In this document: positions 8,574-16,738 of the stretch, piece after piece
Position numbering within the stretch: position 1 is the first letter of the stretch
Layout: each line of letters begins with the position of its first letter
The notes under the pieces: generated by a model
What the model was told of the DNA's origin: nothing
Database searches by the model: none
Seen by the model: the letters and a program-made list of their open reading frames with translations, nothing else
From: Paractinoplanes ferrugineus
Lineage (GTDB): Bacteria; Actinomycetota; Actinomycetes; Mycobacteriales; Micromonosporaceae
Assembly: GCF_016862195.1 (NCBI RefSeq)
Contig: NZ_BOMM01000044.1
Location: 28,336 to 92,335 of the forward strand
Reading direction: 5' to 3'
Length of the DNA: 64,000 nucleotides
Made by a program: the position numbers and the translations under genes

Positions 8574-9497
8574 CTAGAAGACGATCGACAGCAACTTGGG
8601 CGACCCCGTCCGCAAGGCGTTGTCGTTCAGGACCCGCCTGCACCCGTCGGCCTCGACGTAAAGCTCCACGTCCGGGGCGTACAGCACCGCGAAGCGGCTG
8701 GCCGGCGTGGTGCATTCGGCCGGGGTGCCGGCGGCCGCCAGTTCCTTCTTGACGGCTGCCCACTCGCCCGGCGCGAGCTTGCCGCCCGACTTGAACTGCC
8801 CGGCCGGCTTCCCGCTGCCCCGCTCCTCGGGCGGCACCTGGAAGACGCAGACGCGCACCGAGGCGTCGTCGGCCGCGAGGGTGCGGTCCGGTGTGCCTTT
8901 GCCGCCGCCCGTCAGACCGACCGCCCACACCATGTCGGCCCAGGTCTGCTCGCAACCGGCGGCCGCGGCACCGTCCGTCAAGGTGGTGCTCAGCGTGCGG
9001 CCGGAGACCCGCTGGGTCCGCAGTTCAGCGAGCGCGTCGCGGAATTCCGGGCGGGGCTTGCCGCAGGAGTTCACCGGGACACCGGGCCGGATCCACCGCC
9101 CGGACGCGTCCACCAGCGCGAGCCACGGCGCCAGCACGAGATCCGCCGTGCACGCTCCGTCGGTGCGCCTCTCATCGGGTAACCGCAACGCTTTGACCAG
9201 GGATGTGATGTCGGTGGCCCGGTCCTCCGCGGCCACCATGTCCTCCCCGCCGGCGGGTCGGCGGACCGGGGTGCTCCGGCAGAGCACGGCGGACACCGGC
9301 GCGAAGCTGTCGTCGAGCTTCGCCAGCCCGAACGGTTCCGCGGAGCCGACCAGCGCGTCGCTGTCCCGCGGCCCCGACACGGCACACGATTCCCACCGGT
9401 CATGCACTTCGGGCGACCCGCCGCCGGCTACCGGCGCCGCCGCGCCACAGCCACCCACCAACAAGATCAGGACCAAGCCCCATCCGCGTACGGCCAT
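8574..9497 (-). CDS. Putative secreted lipoprotein of unknown function
   Basis: I do not recognise this 307-residue protein. The ATG at 9497 follows a GGGGGA ribosome site and opens a type II signal peptide with lipobox LVGGC at residues 13-17. The mature part contains several cysteines (WESC, VLC, GAC, NSC, GC, VCVF, AEC, DGC), suggesting disulfides outside the membrane. A much longer reading frame reaches into the chemotaxis gene upstream but is only an open shadow. The chemotaxis receptor lies upstream on the same strand, separated by a hairpin. Confidence 0.75.
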   Translation of the reverse strand: MAVRGWGLVLILLVGGCGAAAPVAGGGSPEVHDRWESCAVSGPRDSDALVGSAEPFGLAKLDDSFAPVSAVLCRSTPVRRPAGGEDMVAAEDRATDITSLVKALRLPDERRTDGACTADLVLAPWLALVDASGRWIRPGVPVNSCGKPRPEFRDALAELRTQRVSGRTLSTTLTDGAAAAGCEQTWADMVWAVGLTGGGKGTPDRTLAADDASVRVCVFQVPPEERGSGKPAGQFKSGGKLAPGEWAAVKKELAAAGTPAECTTPASRFAVLYAPDVELYVEADGCRRVLNDNALRTGSPKLLSIVF

Positions 9498-9582
9498 TGC
9501 TCCCCCAGTCGTCCGAAGCGCTTCACGTCCGGCACTAGGACGTCCGACGACCCGCACCCGTTCCCGCCGCCGGAACGCACGG

Positions 9583-9611
9583 CGGCCCGCTCGGCATCTG
9601 CCGGCGGGCCG
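9583..9611 (-). terminator. Hairpin terminator after the chemotaxis receptor
   Basis: A stem of CGGCCCGC (bulged T) CGGC pairs with GCCGGCGGGCCG around an ATCT tetraloop, 12 bp in all. It starts 15 bp beyond the stop of the minus-strand chemotaxis gene, the expected position for its terminator. Confidence 0.55.
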
Positions 9612-9625
9612 TCGTTCAGGGTGGA

Positions 9626-11272
9626 TCAGAGCTTGAAGCGGCCGATCACCTGCTGCAGCTCCGAGCTGATGCCGGCCAGCTCGGCCACCGCGCCGTTGGC
9701 CTCGACCAGGGTGGACGTGGTGGTCTGGGTGGCGCTGGCCACGCCGGCGATGGTGCCGGCGATCTCGGTGCTGCCGGCGGCCGCGTCGCTGACGCTGCGG
9801 CTCATCTCGCCGGTGGTGGCGGTCTGCTCCTCCACCGCCGAGGCGATGGTCAGCTGGTAGTCGTTGATGCGGGTGATGATGCCCGAGATCTCGCCGATCG
9901 CGACGACCGCGTTGGCGGTGTCGGCCTGGATGGCCTCGACCCGGCGGGAGATGTCCTCGGTGGCCTTCGCCGTCTCCTGGGCCAGGTCCTTGACCTCGCT
10001 GGCGACCACGGCGAAGCCCTTGCCGGCCTCGCCGGCGCGGGCCGCCTCGATGGTGGCGTTGAGCGCGAGCAGGTTGGTCTGCTCGGCGATCGCGGTGATC
10101 GCCTTGACCACGTTGCCGATCTCGGCGCTGGACGCGCCCAGCTTGGTGACCGTCGCGTTGGTGTGCTCGGCGACGCCGACCGCCTCGGAGGCCACCCGGG
10201 CCGCCTCGTTGGCGCTCTCCGCGATCTCGCGGATGGACAGGCCCATCTCGTCGCTGCCGGCCGCCACCGTGGTGACGTTGGTGGAGACGGTGCCGGCCGC
10301 GACCGCGACGGCGTCGGCCCGGTTCGAGGCCTCCTGGGCCGAGACGCCGATGCGCTCGGTGGTACTGATCAGGCGGCTGCTGCTGGCGCCCAGGGCCCGC
10401 GAGCTGTCGCTGAGGTGGCTGACGACGTCGCGCAGGCCGTCGCGGGCCTGGTTGACGGCGACCGCCATGGCGCCGATCTCGTCGCGGCCCTGCACATCGG
10501 CGGCCACCGACAGGTCGCCCTTGGCGACCGCGGCGAGCGACTCGGAGACGGTGGCGAGCTGGCGCAGGATGAGCCGGCAGACGAACACGGCGAGCCCGAG
10601 CGCGACCAGCATGGCCACCGCCATGATCACGATGAGCTGGGTACGGGCGTCCTGGTAGGACTTCTCGGCGGCGGCCGTCATGGCCGTCGACTCGGTTTCC
10701 TCGGTCCGCTGCAGGCTTTCGATGGCCGAGCGCAGGTCGGTCTGGGTCTGCTGCCAGACCGGGCCGATCTGGTCGGCGGCCGGGGTCTGGAAACCGGCCG
10801 GCGGGGCCTGGCGGAAGACGAGCACGTCGCGCAGCGTCTGGTAGTACTCGAAGGTGCTCGCGAGCTTCGTCGCCGCGGCGGTGCCGGCGGCCGAGCCGGC
10901 CGCCACCTTGCGATAGGCGGCGAGCGCGTTCTCGAAGCCGACCTCGGCGTCGCGGGTCCGCTTCAGGTAGTCGGCCTTGTTGGTGGGCAGCAGGGCGTAG
11001 AGCCACATGCCCTGGAAACTGTCGCTGGACGCGCCGCGCATCGTGCTGATCTGCACGAGGGCGTCGACGTGCCGCGTCTTCATCTCCTGGATGTCGTGGT
11101 TGAGCGAGTTCATCCGGCTGATGCCGAACACCCCGATGCCGAGGGCCGCGACCGCGACGATCAGGACCGACATGTAGATCTTGGTGCCGACCCGGAGGTC
11201 GGCGAGCTTACCGGCCAGCGGGTTACGCCTCGCGGTGATCTGCACGGTTCGCGGGAGTGCTTTTGCGCCCAT
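9626..11272 (-). CDS. Methyl-accepting chemotaxis protein
   Basis: A 548-residue transmembrane chemoreceptor. TM1 is at about 31-52; a four-helix-bundle type periplasmic sensor covers about 55-200; TM2 is near 210-232. A HAMP domain follows (about 233-285, with KGDLSV and EIGAM). The cytoplasmic signalling domain carries the highly conserved hairpin tip (AEQTNLLALNATIEAARAGE, near residues 390-415) that contacts CheA and CheW. The protein presumably senses a small ligand at the cell surface; no che or flagellar genes are present here. Its presence implies a motile organism, fitting zoospore-forming actinomycetes. An 8-bp inverted repeat lies directly upstream of the start. Confidence 0.95.
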   Translation of the reverse strand: MGAKALPRTVQITARRNPLAGKLADLRVGTKIYMSVLIVAVAALGIGVFGISRMNSLNHDIQEMKTRHVDALVQISTMRGASSDSFQGMWLYALLPTNKADYLKRTRDAEVGFENALAAYRKVAAGSAAGTAAATKLASTFEYYQTLRDVLVFRQAPPAGFQTPAADQIGPVWQQTQTDLRSAIESLQRTEETESTAMTAAAEKSYQDARTQLIVIMAVAMLVALGLAVFVCRLILRQLATVSESLAAVAKGDLSVAADVQGRDEIGAMAVAVNQARDGLRDVVSHLSDSSRALGASSSRLISTTERIGVSAQEASNRADAVAVAAGTVSTNVTTVAAGSDEMGLSIREIAESANEAARVASEAVGVAEHTNATVTKLGASSAEIGNVVKAITAIAEQTNLLALNATIEAARAGEAGKGFAVVASEVKDLAQETAKATEDISRRVEAIQADTANAVVAIGEISGIITRINDYQLTIASAVEEQTATTGEMSRSVSDAAAGSTEIAGTIAGVASATQTTTSTLVEANGAVAELAGISSELQQVIGRFKL

Positions 11273-11282
11273 CTGTTGCCCT

Positions 11283-11315
11283 TCACTGACCTCTCGGTGT
11301 TGTTGCCGTCAGTGA
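11283..11315. promoter_or_regulatory. Inverted repeat in the chemotaxis gene leader
   Basis: TCACTGAC and GTCAGTGA form a perfect 8-bp inverted repeat with a 17-nt spacer. It abuts the probable GAAGGG ribosome site of the minus-strand chemotaxis gene. It could be an operator or an RNA hairpin in the leader. Confidence 0.35.
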
Positions 11316-11414
11316 TCGGCATCTCCGGGGCCGGGTTGACGGTTTGAACTCGGTTGCGCTTCCAGATCTCGAACCGCCTCAGCAACCCCGCCCGGTGACC
11401 GAACAGAGGGGGAC

Positions 11415-12410
11415 ATGGCTCTCGATAGAAGCCGCTGGTCACGCCGGGTCGGCCTGGTCGCGCTCGGCGGCCTTTTCGGTACCGAACTGGCCCTCGGCTG
11501 GCACTCCCTCGCCGGCGCGGTCGGACACCTGCGCGCGCCCCATCCCGGCTGGCTCACCATCGCGGTGCTCGCCGAGATCGCCTCGATGGGCGCGTACGCC
11601 CGGATGCAGCGCCGCTTGCTGCTGTCCGCCGGAATCAACCGGCCGATCACCGACCACCTGGCCCTCGCCTACGCCGCCCACTCGCTGAGCGTGACGCTGC
11701 CCGGCGGCCCGGCGTTCTCCACCCGCTTCAACTACCAGCAGATGATCAGGTTCGGCGCGACCCCGGCGATCGCGTCCTGGTGCATCGCGCTGAGCGGCAT
11801 CCTGTCGGCGACCGCCCTGGCCGCGGTGACGACGGCCGGCGCCCTGGCCGCGGGCGGTGCCACGCACTGGCGTCACCTGGCCGCGCTGGGCGTGGCGACG
11901 GTGCTCCTGGTGCTCGGCATCCGTCAGGTGATCCACCGGCCGGCCCTGGTGAGCGTCCCGGTCACCTGGCTCAACCGCCTGCGCCGCCGGCCCGCCGCCG
12001 ACGGTGGCGACCGCGTCAGGTCGTTCGTCGAGCAGTTGCGGTCGGCCCGGCTGCACCCGGGACACGGCATGGCCGCAGCCGTCTTCGCCGTGCTGAACTG
12101 GGTGTTCGACGCCGTCTGCCTGTGGCTGTGCTGCCGGGCGATCGGCGACCACGTCAATCTGGCCCCGGTGCTGCTGGCGTTCTGCGCGGCGATGGCGGCC
12201 GGCACCATCACGATCATCCCCGGCGGCCTCGGCATCATCGACAGCGCCCTGGTCCTGGGCCTGCTCGCGGGCGGCGTCCCGACCTCGGCGGCGATCGCCG
12301 CCGTGGTCCTCTACCGGCTGATCAGCTTCGGCTTCATCATCGGTCTCGGCTGGATCAGCTGGCTCGTCATGCGCCGCCGCACCCTACGCACCGTCTCCGA
12401 GGTCGCCTGA
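11415..12410 (+). CDS. Lysylphosphatidylglycerol synthase TM-domain / YbhN-like membrane protein
   Basis: A 331-residue integral membrane protein with about eight helices and the pattern of the LPG_synthase_TM (UPF0104/YbhN) family. Features are an early TLPGGPAF segment (near residues 95-102) and the C-terminal TIIPGGLGIIDSALVLGL block (near 257-275). Relatives include the flippase part of MprF and proteins implicated in lipid or glycolipid translocation; this one has no catalytic soluble domain. The ATG is preceded by AGAGGGGGAC. It stands alone, divergent from the chemotaxis gene. The substrate is unknown. Confidence 0.85.
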   Translation: MALDRSRWSRRVGLVALGGLFGTELALGWHSLAGAVGHLRAPHPGWLTIAVLAEIASMGAYARMQRRLLLSAGINRPITDHLALAYAAHSLSVTLPGGPAFSTRFNYQQMIRFGATPAIASWCIALSGILSATALAAVTTAGALAAGGATHWRHLAALGVATVLLVLGIRQVIHRPALVSVPVTWLNRLRRRPAADGGDRVRSFVEQLRSARLHPGHGMAAAVFAVLNWVFDAVCLWLCCRAIGDHVNLAPVLLAFCAAMAAGTITIIPGGLGIIDSALVLGLLAGGVPTSAAIAAVVLYRLISFGFIIGLGWISWLVMRRRTLRTVSEVA

Positions 12411-12426
12411 CCCCTCCCCGACGCGC

Positions 12427-12442
12427 CGCCCGGGCCCGGGCG
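12427..12442. terminator. Perfect 16-bp GC palindrome downstream of the YbhN-like gene
   Basis: CGCCCGGGCCCGGGCG is fully self-complementary and lies 17 bp past the stop codon. With a minimal loop it can form a hairpin of about 6 bp. The surrounding 179-bp convergent gap (12411-12589) holds no gene. A terminator role is inferred from position only. Confidence 0.35.
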
Positions 12443-12589
12443 AGGCGTTCGGTCGGCTCCTGCTTGAGCATGTCCGCCGGCCGGCCGGCACGTCCCGCGC
12501 CGGTGCCGGCTCGCTTGCTCGCAACTCCCGGAAGAAGAGGCCTCCGGACTCGCCGAGACCCCGTTGTCGCGGTCGAAAAGCTCAGCCGG

Positions 12590-13288
12590 TCAAGGAGCGC
12601 AGGGGACGGCCGGCGGCCCGATCTCGAAGGACGGGTCGGGGCCGGTGAACGTGCCGTAGACGCAGACGGCACCGGTCGATGCGCCGAACGACGGCCCCGG
12701 GCGCACGACGATGCCACTGAGACCGGCCGAGCTGAGCGCCCGTTTCAGCGCCGCCTCGCCGGGCGGCTGCGCCGAGCCGGCGGTCAGCAGGCTGACCTGC
12801 AAACGCAAGACGTGGACGCAATCCTCAGCGCGCGGCACGGCGGCTGCCGGCACCACGCCGCGCCGCGGGACCGGCTTCCGCTGCTCGAGGAGAGCACGCC
12901 GAGCCCGCTCCCGCGCGTCGCCGACGCCCGGGGAGGCCGGCGGCGGGGCAGGCAGCGACGCACCGGACACCGCCACTCCCGGCACCGCCACAGCAGGCGG
13001 CGCGACCGCACGCGAGGCGGCAGCACGCGGCGACTTCGCTATCGGCGGCGCCCCCGCGCCGGCGGCACAGGTCAGCGTGGCACCGGGGTGGAGGAAACGC
13101 GACGAATCGGTCGCGGAGCCCGGCTCGACCGCCAGCACGCTGGCGTCCACGACGACGGTGCTCGGGGGGACGTCGCGCGGCGCGGTGCCCGGCCGGGCGC
13201 ATCCCGCGAGCAGCAGCGCCACCACGGTCAGGGGCGGGATGAGGGGCACCGGGATGAGGGGCACCGGGATGAGGGCCGGTCGTCGCAC
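12590..13288 (-). CDS. Putative lipoprotein of unknown function
   Basis: A 232-residue protein not recognised from family motifs. The GTG at 13288 is preferred because upstream residues would run back into the ABC transporter gene. From there the product opens with a signal peptide containing the tandem repeat LIPVPLIPVPLIPP and a lipobox LLLAGC. The middle is Ala/Pro/Val-rich and low in complexity. The C-terminal ~90 residues look folded and have two to three cysteines (DCVHVL, AVCVYG, AVPC). It begins 16 bp after the ABC exporter stop on the same strand, so the two are probably co-transcribed. Confidence 0.65.
   Translation of the reverse strand: MRRPALIPVPLIPVPLIPPLTVVALLLAGCARPGTAPRDVPPSTVVVDASVLAVEPGSATDSSRFLHPGATLTCAAGAGAPPIAKSPRAAASRAVAPPAVAVPGVAVSGASLPAPPPASPGVGDARERARRALLEQRKPVPRRGVVPAAAVPRAEDCVHVLRLQVSLLTAGSAQPPGEAALKRALSSAGLSGIVVRPGPSFGASTGAVCVYGTFTGPDPSFEIGPPAVPCAP
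13236..13275 (-). repeat. 15-bp tandem repeat in a signal peptide
   Basis: GGGATGAGGGGCACC occurs twice exactly plus a 10-bp partial copy. On the minus strand it encodes repeated Leu-Ile-Pro-Val-Pro in the lipoprotein leader. Unit loss or gain keeps the frame and would alter only the hydrophobic core length. Confidence 0.85.
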
Positions 13289-13304
13289 GGAGATCAGCCT
13301 AGAC

Positions 13305-15242
13305 CTATGTGGACCGATAGCCGGCCGCCTGCAGGGTGAACAACTCGGCGTAGCGGCCACCGACATCCATCAGGGCGGCGTGGGTGCCGGATTCGATCAG
13401 AGAGCCCTGGTGCATCACGTATATCTGGTCGGCGTGGATGATGTTGGCGAGCCGGTGCGTGATCAGGATGGTGGTGCGCCGGCCCTGGCGGCTGCGCAGC
13501 GCCTGGAACAGGGCGTCCTCGGCGCGCGGGTCGAGTGCCGAGGACGGCTCGTCCATGATCAGCAAGGGTGCGTCGCGGTAGAAGCCGCGGGCCGCGGTGA
13601 TTCGCTGCCACTGGCCGCCGGACAGGTCCTGTCCGTCTTTGAACGTACGGTCGAGCAGCGTGTCATAGCCGTGCGGCAGCTCCTGGATCATCTCGTGGGC
13701 GGCGGCGAGGGCGGCCGCTCGTTCGATGCGGGCCGGGTCGGTGTCGGCGCCGATGTCGCCCATCGCGATGTTGGTGGCCGCGCTGAACGGCCACTTGTGG
13801 TGCTCCTGCTGGACGACCGCGATCTGGTTGCGCAGCCCCTCGTTGTCCCAGCCGGCATAGGGGCGGCCGTTCCAGGTCAGATGCCCGGCGGTCGGTTCGC
13901 GCAGGCCGGCGATCATCGCGGCCAGGGTGGTCTTGCCGGAGCCGTTCTCGCCGACGAACGCGATCGTCTGCCCGGCCCGGATGGTCAGCGTCATCTCGTC
14001 GACGGCCGGCCTGTCGCGGTTCGGGAAGCTCAGCGACACGCCGTGCACGCCCAGCTCGGTGAATCCGTCCGGGTGCGCCGAGGCCGACGTGCCGGCCGGC
14101 AGGTAGTCCGCGGCGGTGCCCAGGAACTTGACGTACTCGCTGAAGAACTGCCCCGAGACATAGACCCGGTCGACCTGGAACGTCACCTGCGACAGTGAGC
14201 GTTGCGCGGCCTGCACGGCCACCACGCAGGTCGCCGCGGCGGCGAGCGGGATCTGCCCCTGCAGCAGCAGAGTGCCGAGCAGCACGTACACCCCGGTGAG
14301 CGCGATTCCGCCGACCGCCGCGCCGATGCTCATGGTCGTGGTGACCCGGCGGGCGACGGCCAGCTCGACCCCCGTCTGCGCCCGCATGACCTGGTCGTAA
14401 AGGCCGAGGACAAAGCGCCGGAGACCGTACGATCGGAGCTCCGCCGCCGAGCGCCGCTCCGCCATGAGTGTCTGCAGCACCCATCGCCGGCGCCGCCGGG
14501 TGGAGCTGGCGAGGTAGCTCTTGAACTGCTCGTGTCCGGCGCGCAGCGCGGCATAGGCCGTCGGGACGGTCGCGACCAGGAGCGCGAGCAGCAGCAGCGG
14601 GTTGATCGCGACCACCGCCACCGTCACCGCGAGCAGGCTGACCACGCCGGCGAACAGGTTCATCGTGTCCTGCACGAGTTCGATCGCCGCCTCGCTGCCC
14701 CGGGTGGCGCGTTCCATGTCCTCGTTGAAGGCGTCGTCGTCGAACGCGGCCAGCTCCACAGTGGTGGTCCGCTCGAACAGTTCCCGCTCGGCGACCTGGT
14801 GCACCCGCGGCGTCAGCCCGTTGAGCGCATAGCCGACCGCCATGCCGAGCACGCCCCGGACGGCGGTCGCCGCGGCCAGCCACACCAGGGCGGGCAGCGC
14901 GGCCCGCACCCGGTCCGGCGTGGGTCCGCCGGCGAAGAGCTCGATCAAGATCCGCTGGGTGGCGAGCAGGCCGAACGCCGCCATGGCGCCGGCTCCCACG
15001 GTGGCCAGGGCGACCACTGACGTACGCCATCGGTCGGCTCGCCAGGCCACCCGCACCGCCCGGCCGGCCAGGCCGGGAAGCTCGGTGAACACGGCGATCA
15101 GCCCGCTGGACGCCCGGGCCCGCAGGCCCGTCTCCCACCAGGAGGGCCGCAGCTCGGGCAGCACCATGTCGGGTGCTAGCTGGTCGGACCGGGTCGGGGC
15201 CGGGCTGTCGCCGGCCCGCATCTCGTCGCTGGTCGTGCTCAC
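13305..15242 (-). CDS. ABC transporter, fused permease and ATP-binding protein
   Basis: A 645-residue half-transporter. An N-terminal six-helix exporter domain (about 60-370) is followed by a nucleotide-binding domain with Walker A GENGSGKTT, signature LSGGQWQRI and Walker B LLIMDEPSSALD. The H-loop is in ILITHRLANI. It probably works as a homodimer exporting a small molecule or peptide; the NBD resembles bacteriocin and lantibiotic-type exporters, but no such precursor is visible nearby. The GTG at 15242 is chosen because an AGGAGG ribosome site sits 9 nt upstream; a longer frame to 15308 lacks one. A lipoprotein gene follows 16 bp downstream. Confidence 0.92.
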   Translation of the reverse strand: MSTTSDEMRAGDSPAPTRSDQLAPDMVLPELRPSWWETGLRARASSGLIAVFTELPGLAGRAVRVAWRADRWRTSVVALATVGAGAMAAFGLLATQRILIELFAGGPTPDRVRAALPALVWLAAATAVRGVLGMAVGYALNGLTPRVHQVAERELFERTTTVELAAFDDDAFNEDMERATRGSEAAIELVQDTMNLFAGVVSLLAVTVAVVAINPLLLLALLVATVPTAYAALRAGHEQFKSYLASSTRRRRRWVLQTLMAERRSAAELRSYGLRRFVLGLYDQVMRAQTGVELAVARRVTTTMSIGAAVGGIALTGVYVLLGTLLLQGQIPLAAAATCVVAVQAAQRSLSQVTFQVDRVYVSGQFFSEYVKFLGTAADYLPAGTSASAHPDGFTELGVHGVSLSFPNRDRPAVDEMTLTIRAGQTIAFVGENGSGKTTLAAMIAGLREPTAGHLTWNGRPYAGWDNEGLRNQIAVVQQEHHKWPFSAATNIAMGDIGADTDPARIERAAALAAAHEMIQELPHGYDTLLDRTFKDGQDLSGGQWQRITAARGFYRDAPLLIMDEPSSALDPRAEDALFQALRSRQGRRTTILITHRLANIIHADQIYVMHQGSLIESGTHAALMDVGGRYAELFTLQAAGYRST

Positions 15243-15338
15243 CTGCGGGTGCCTCCTCGCGGTGGGGTGGGCCGGCCCCTCCACGGTTCGCACAGCAAAC
15301 AAGGTCAAACCAATGTAGTTGTCACCTTTCCGACAGAC

Positions 15339-16184
15339 TCAGGCGAAGTACGAGGCGGCCATGTCCTCGTCACCGTGGCCCTTCTCCGCCGCGCGCCGGA
15401 ACCGCTCGAGGCCGGCGACGGTCTGGTCCAGCCGTACCCCATGGGCCTCGGCCGCGTCGACGATCAGCCGGGCGTCCTTCGCCGCCGTGACCAGCGCGAA
15501 GCTCGTCGGCGAAAGCCGGTCGGAGCGAACCAGCCCGGTCTTGAGATGCAGGTACGGCATGTCCAGCGGACCGCCTCTGATCACCCCGAGGAAGTCGTCC
15601 GGGTTCACGCCGAGTGCCTCGGCCAGCGCCAGCGCCTCCACCGCCCCGTGCGTGGCGGCCAGCAGCCAGGTATTGGCCACCAGCTTCAGCCGCGTGCCGG
15701 CGCCCGCCTCCCCCGCCCACACCGTGCGCGCTCCGACCGCGTCGAAGACCGGCGCAACCGTTTCCCGATGGTCCTCCGGCCCGGACGCCAGCACGATGAG
15801 TTGCCCCGCTTCGGCCGGCTCCCGGGTGCCGAGCACCGGCGCGTCGAACAGGACCAGCTCGTGCTCGGCCGCCAGCACACCCAGCTCCGCCACCGTGTCG
15901 AGCCCCACCGTCGTCGACTGGACCCAGCACGCCCCCGCCCGCGCCGCCGGCCCGGCCTCGGCCATCACTGCCAGCACAGCCGCCCCGTCGAACAGCATCG
16001 TCACAACGACGTCGGCATCCCGAACCGCCTCCGCCGGCGTGTCCGAGACCTCGATCCCGTCTGCCGCGAGCGGTTCCGCTCTGGCCCGCGTCCGGTTCCA
16101 GCACCGAACCGCCTGCCCGTCCCGCACCAGACTGCGCGCCATCGCCGCACCCATGATCCCCGTACCCAGCACAGCAACCGTCAT
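15339..16184 (-). CDS. NAD(P)-dependent beta-hydroxyacid dehydrogenase (3-hydroxyisobutyrate dehydrogenase-like)
   Basis: A 281-residue enzyme of the 6-phosphogluconate/3-hydroxyisobutyrate dehydrogenase family. The N-terminal Rossmann motif VLGTGIMGAAMA is at residues 5-16. A segment near 115-125 aligns with the substrate-binding loop, and GAGTRLKLVANTW near 160-172 carries the catalytic Lys. The C-terminal all-helical domain completes the fold. Known members oxidise short beta-hydroxyacids or reduce their semialdehydes or imines. The ATG at 16184 has a GAAGAGGGC ribosome site. It lies 31 bp downstream of the ridA-like gene, so the two likely form a small operon. Confidence 0.9.
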   Translation of the reverse strand: MTVAVLGTGIMGAAMARSLVRDGQAVRCWNRTRARAEPLAADGIEVSDTPAEAVRDADVVVTMLFDGAAVLAVMAEAGPAARAGACWVQSTTVGLDTVAELGVLAAEHELVLFDAPVLGTREPAEAGQLIVLASGPEDHRETVAPVFDAVGARTVWAGEAGAGTRLKLVANTWLLAATHGAVEALALAEALGVNPDDFLGVIRGGPLDMPYLHLKTGLVRSDRLSPTSFALVTAAKDARLIVDAAEAHGVRLDQTVAGLERFRRAAEKGHGDEDMAASYFA

Positions 16185-16215
16185 GACGCCCTCTTCCTCG
16201 TCCGCCCGCCAACGC

Positions 16216-16659
16216 CTACCCCCAGCCACCCCGATCATGCGGGCGCGGGCGCCGACCTCGGGGCAGCGCCGCCGTGACTTCGATCTCCAGGACGGCGCCG
16301 GGCAGGAACAGGCGGCTCACCTCGACCGTGGTGCTGGCCGGGGAGAGGGTCTGGCCCGGGGCGGGGAACAGGCGGCGGCGCACGATGGCATAGGCCGGGA
16401 GGTCGTCGAGGCTGGTCATGAAGGTACGGATGTGGGCGACGTCGGCCAGGGTCGCGCCGTAGCCGGTCAGGACGTCCCGGATGATCTCGAAGATGCGCTC
16501 GGCCTGGGCCTCGGCGTCGCCCGGGGCGATCACCCGCCCGGCGTCGTCGACCGCGACCTGCCCGGACAGGAAAAGCGTGTCGCCGACGCGGGCGAGGTGG
16601 GCGAATCGATCGCCGAACGGCGCGGCGGCGGTGGGCGGGTTGGCCAGGTCTGCGGTCAT
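16216..16659 (-). CDS. RidA family (YjgF/UK114) enamine/imine deaminase-like protein
   Basis: A 147-residue RidA-superfamily protein. It shows LFLSGQVAVDDAGRV near residues 30-45, the central AERIFEIIRDVL helix, and the conserved VEVSRLFLPGAVLEIEVTA C-terminus. RidA proteins hydrolyse reactive enamine/imine intermediates. The usual C-terminal Arg-containing motif is replaced here by a Leu/Phe-rich one, so it may belong to a divergent Rid subgroup. The ATG at 16659 is used; upstream sequence is part of the shared promoter. It is divergent from a LysR regulator and upstream of a beta-hydroxyacid dehydrogenase, suggesting LysR control of this pair. Confidence 0.85.
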   Translation of the reverse strand: MTADLANPPTAAAPFGDRFAHLARVGDTLFLSGQVAVDDAGRVIAPGDAEAQAERIFEIIRDVLTGYGATLADVAHIRTFMTSLDDLPAYAIVRRRLFPAPGQTLSPASTTVEVSRLFLPGAVLEIEVTAALPRGRRPRPHDRGGWG

Positions 16660-16686
16660 GTCCGCCAACGTAGGGGCGATGTCGGC

Positions 16687-16719
16687 ATGCCACCAACGAC
16701 TGCTTCGCCTGGTTGGCAT
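16687..16719. promoter_or_regulatory. Candidate LysR operator in the ridA/lysR divergent gap
   Basis: ATGCCACCAA and TGGTTGGCAT form an 8-of-10 inverted repeat with a 13-bp spacer. It sits in the 79-bp gap between the divergent RidA and LysR genes. LysR-type regulators typically bind such interrupted palindromes at divergent promoters. Confidence 0.5.
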
Positions 16720-16738
16720 GCGGCTCTAGCATGGGTCG

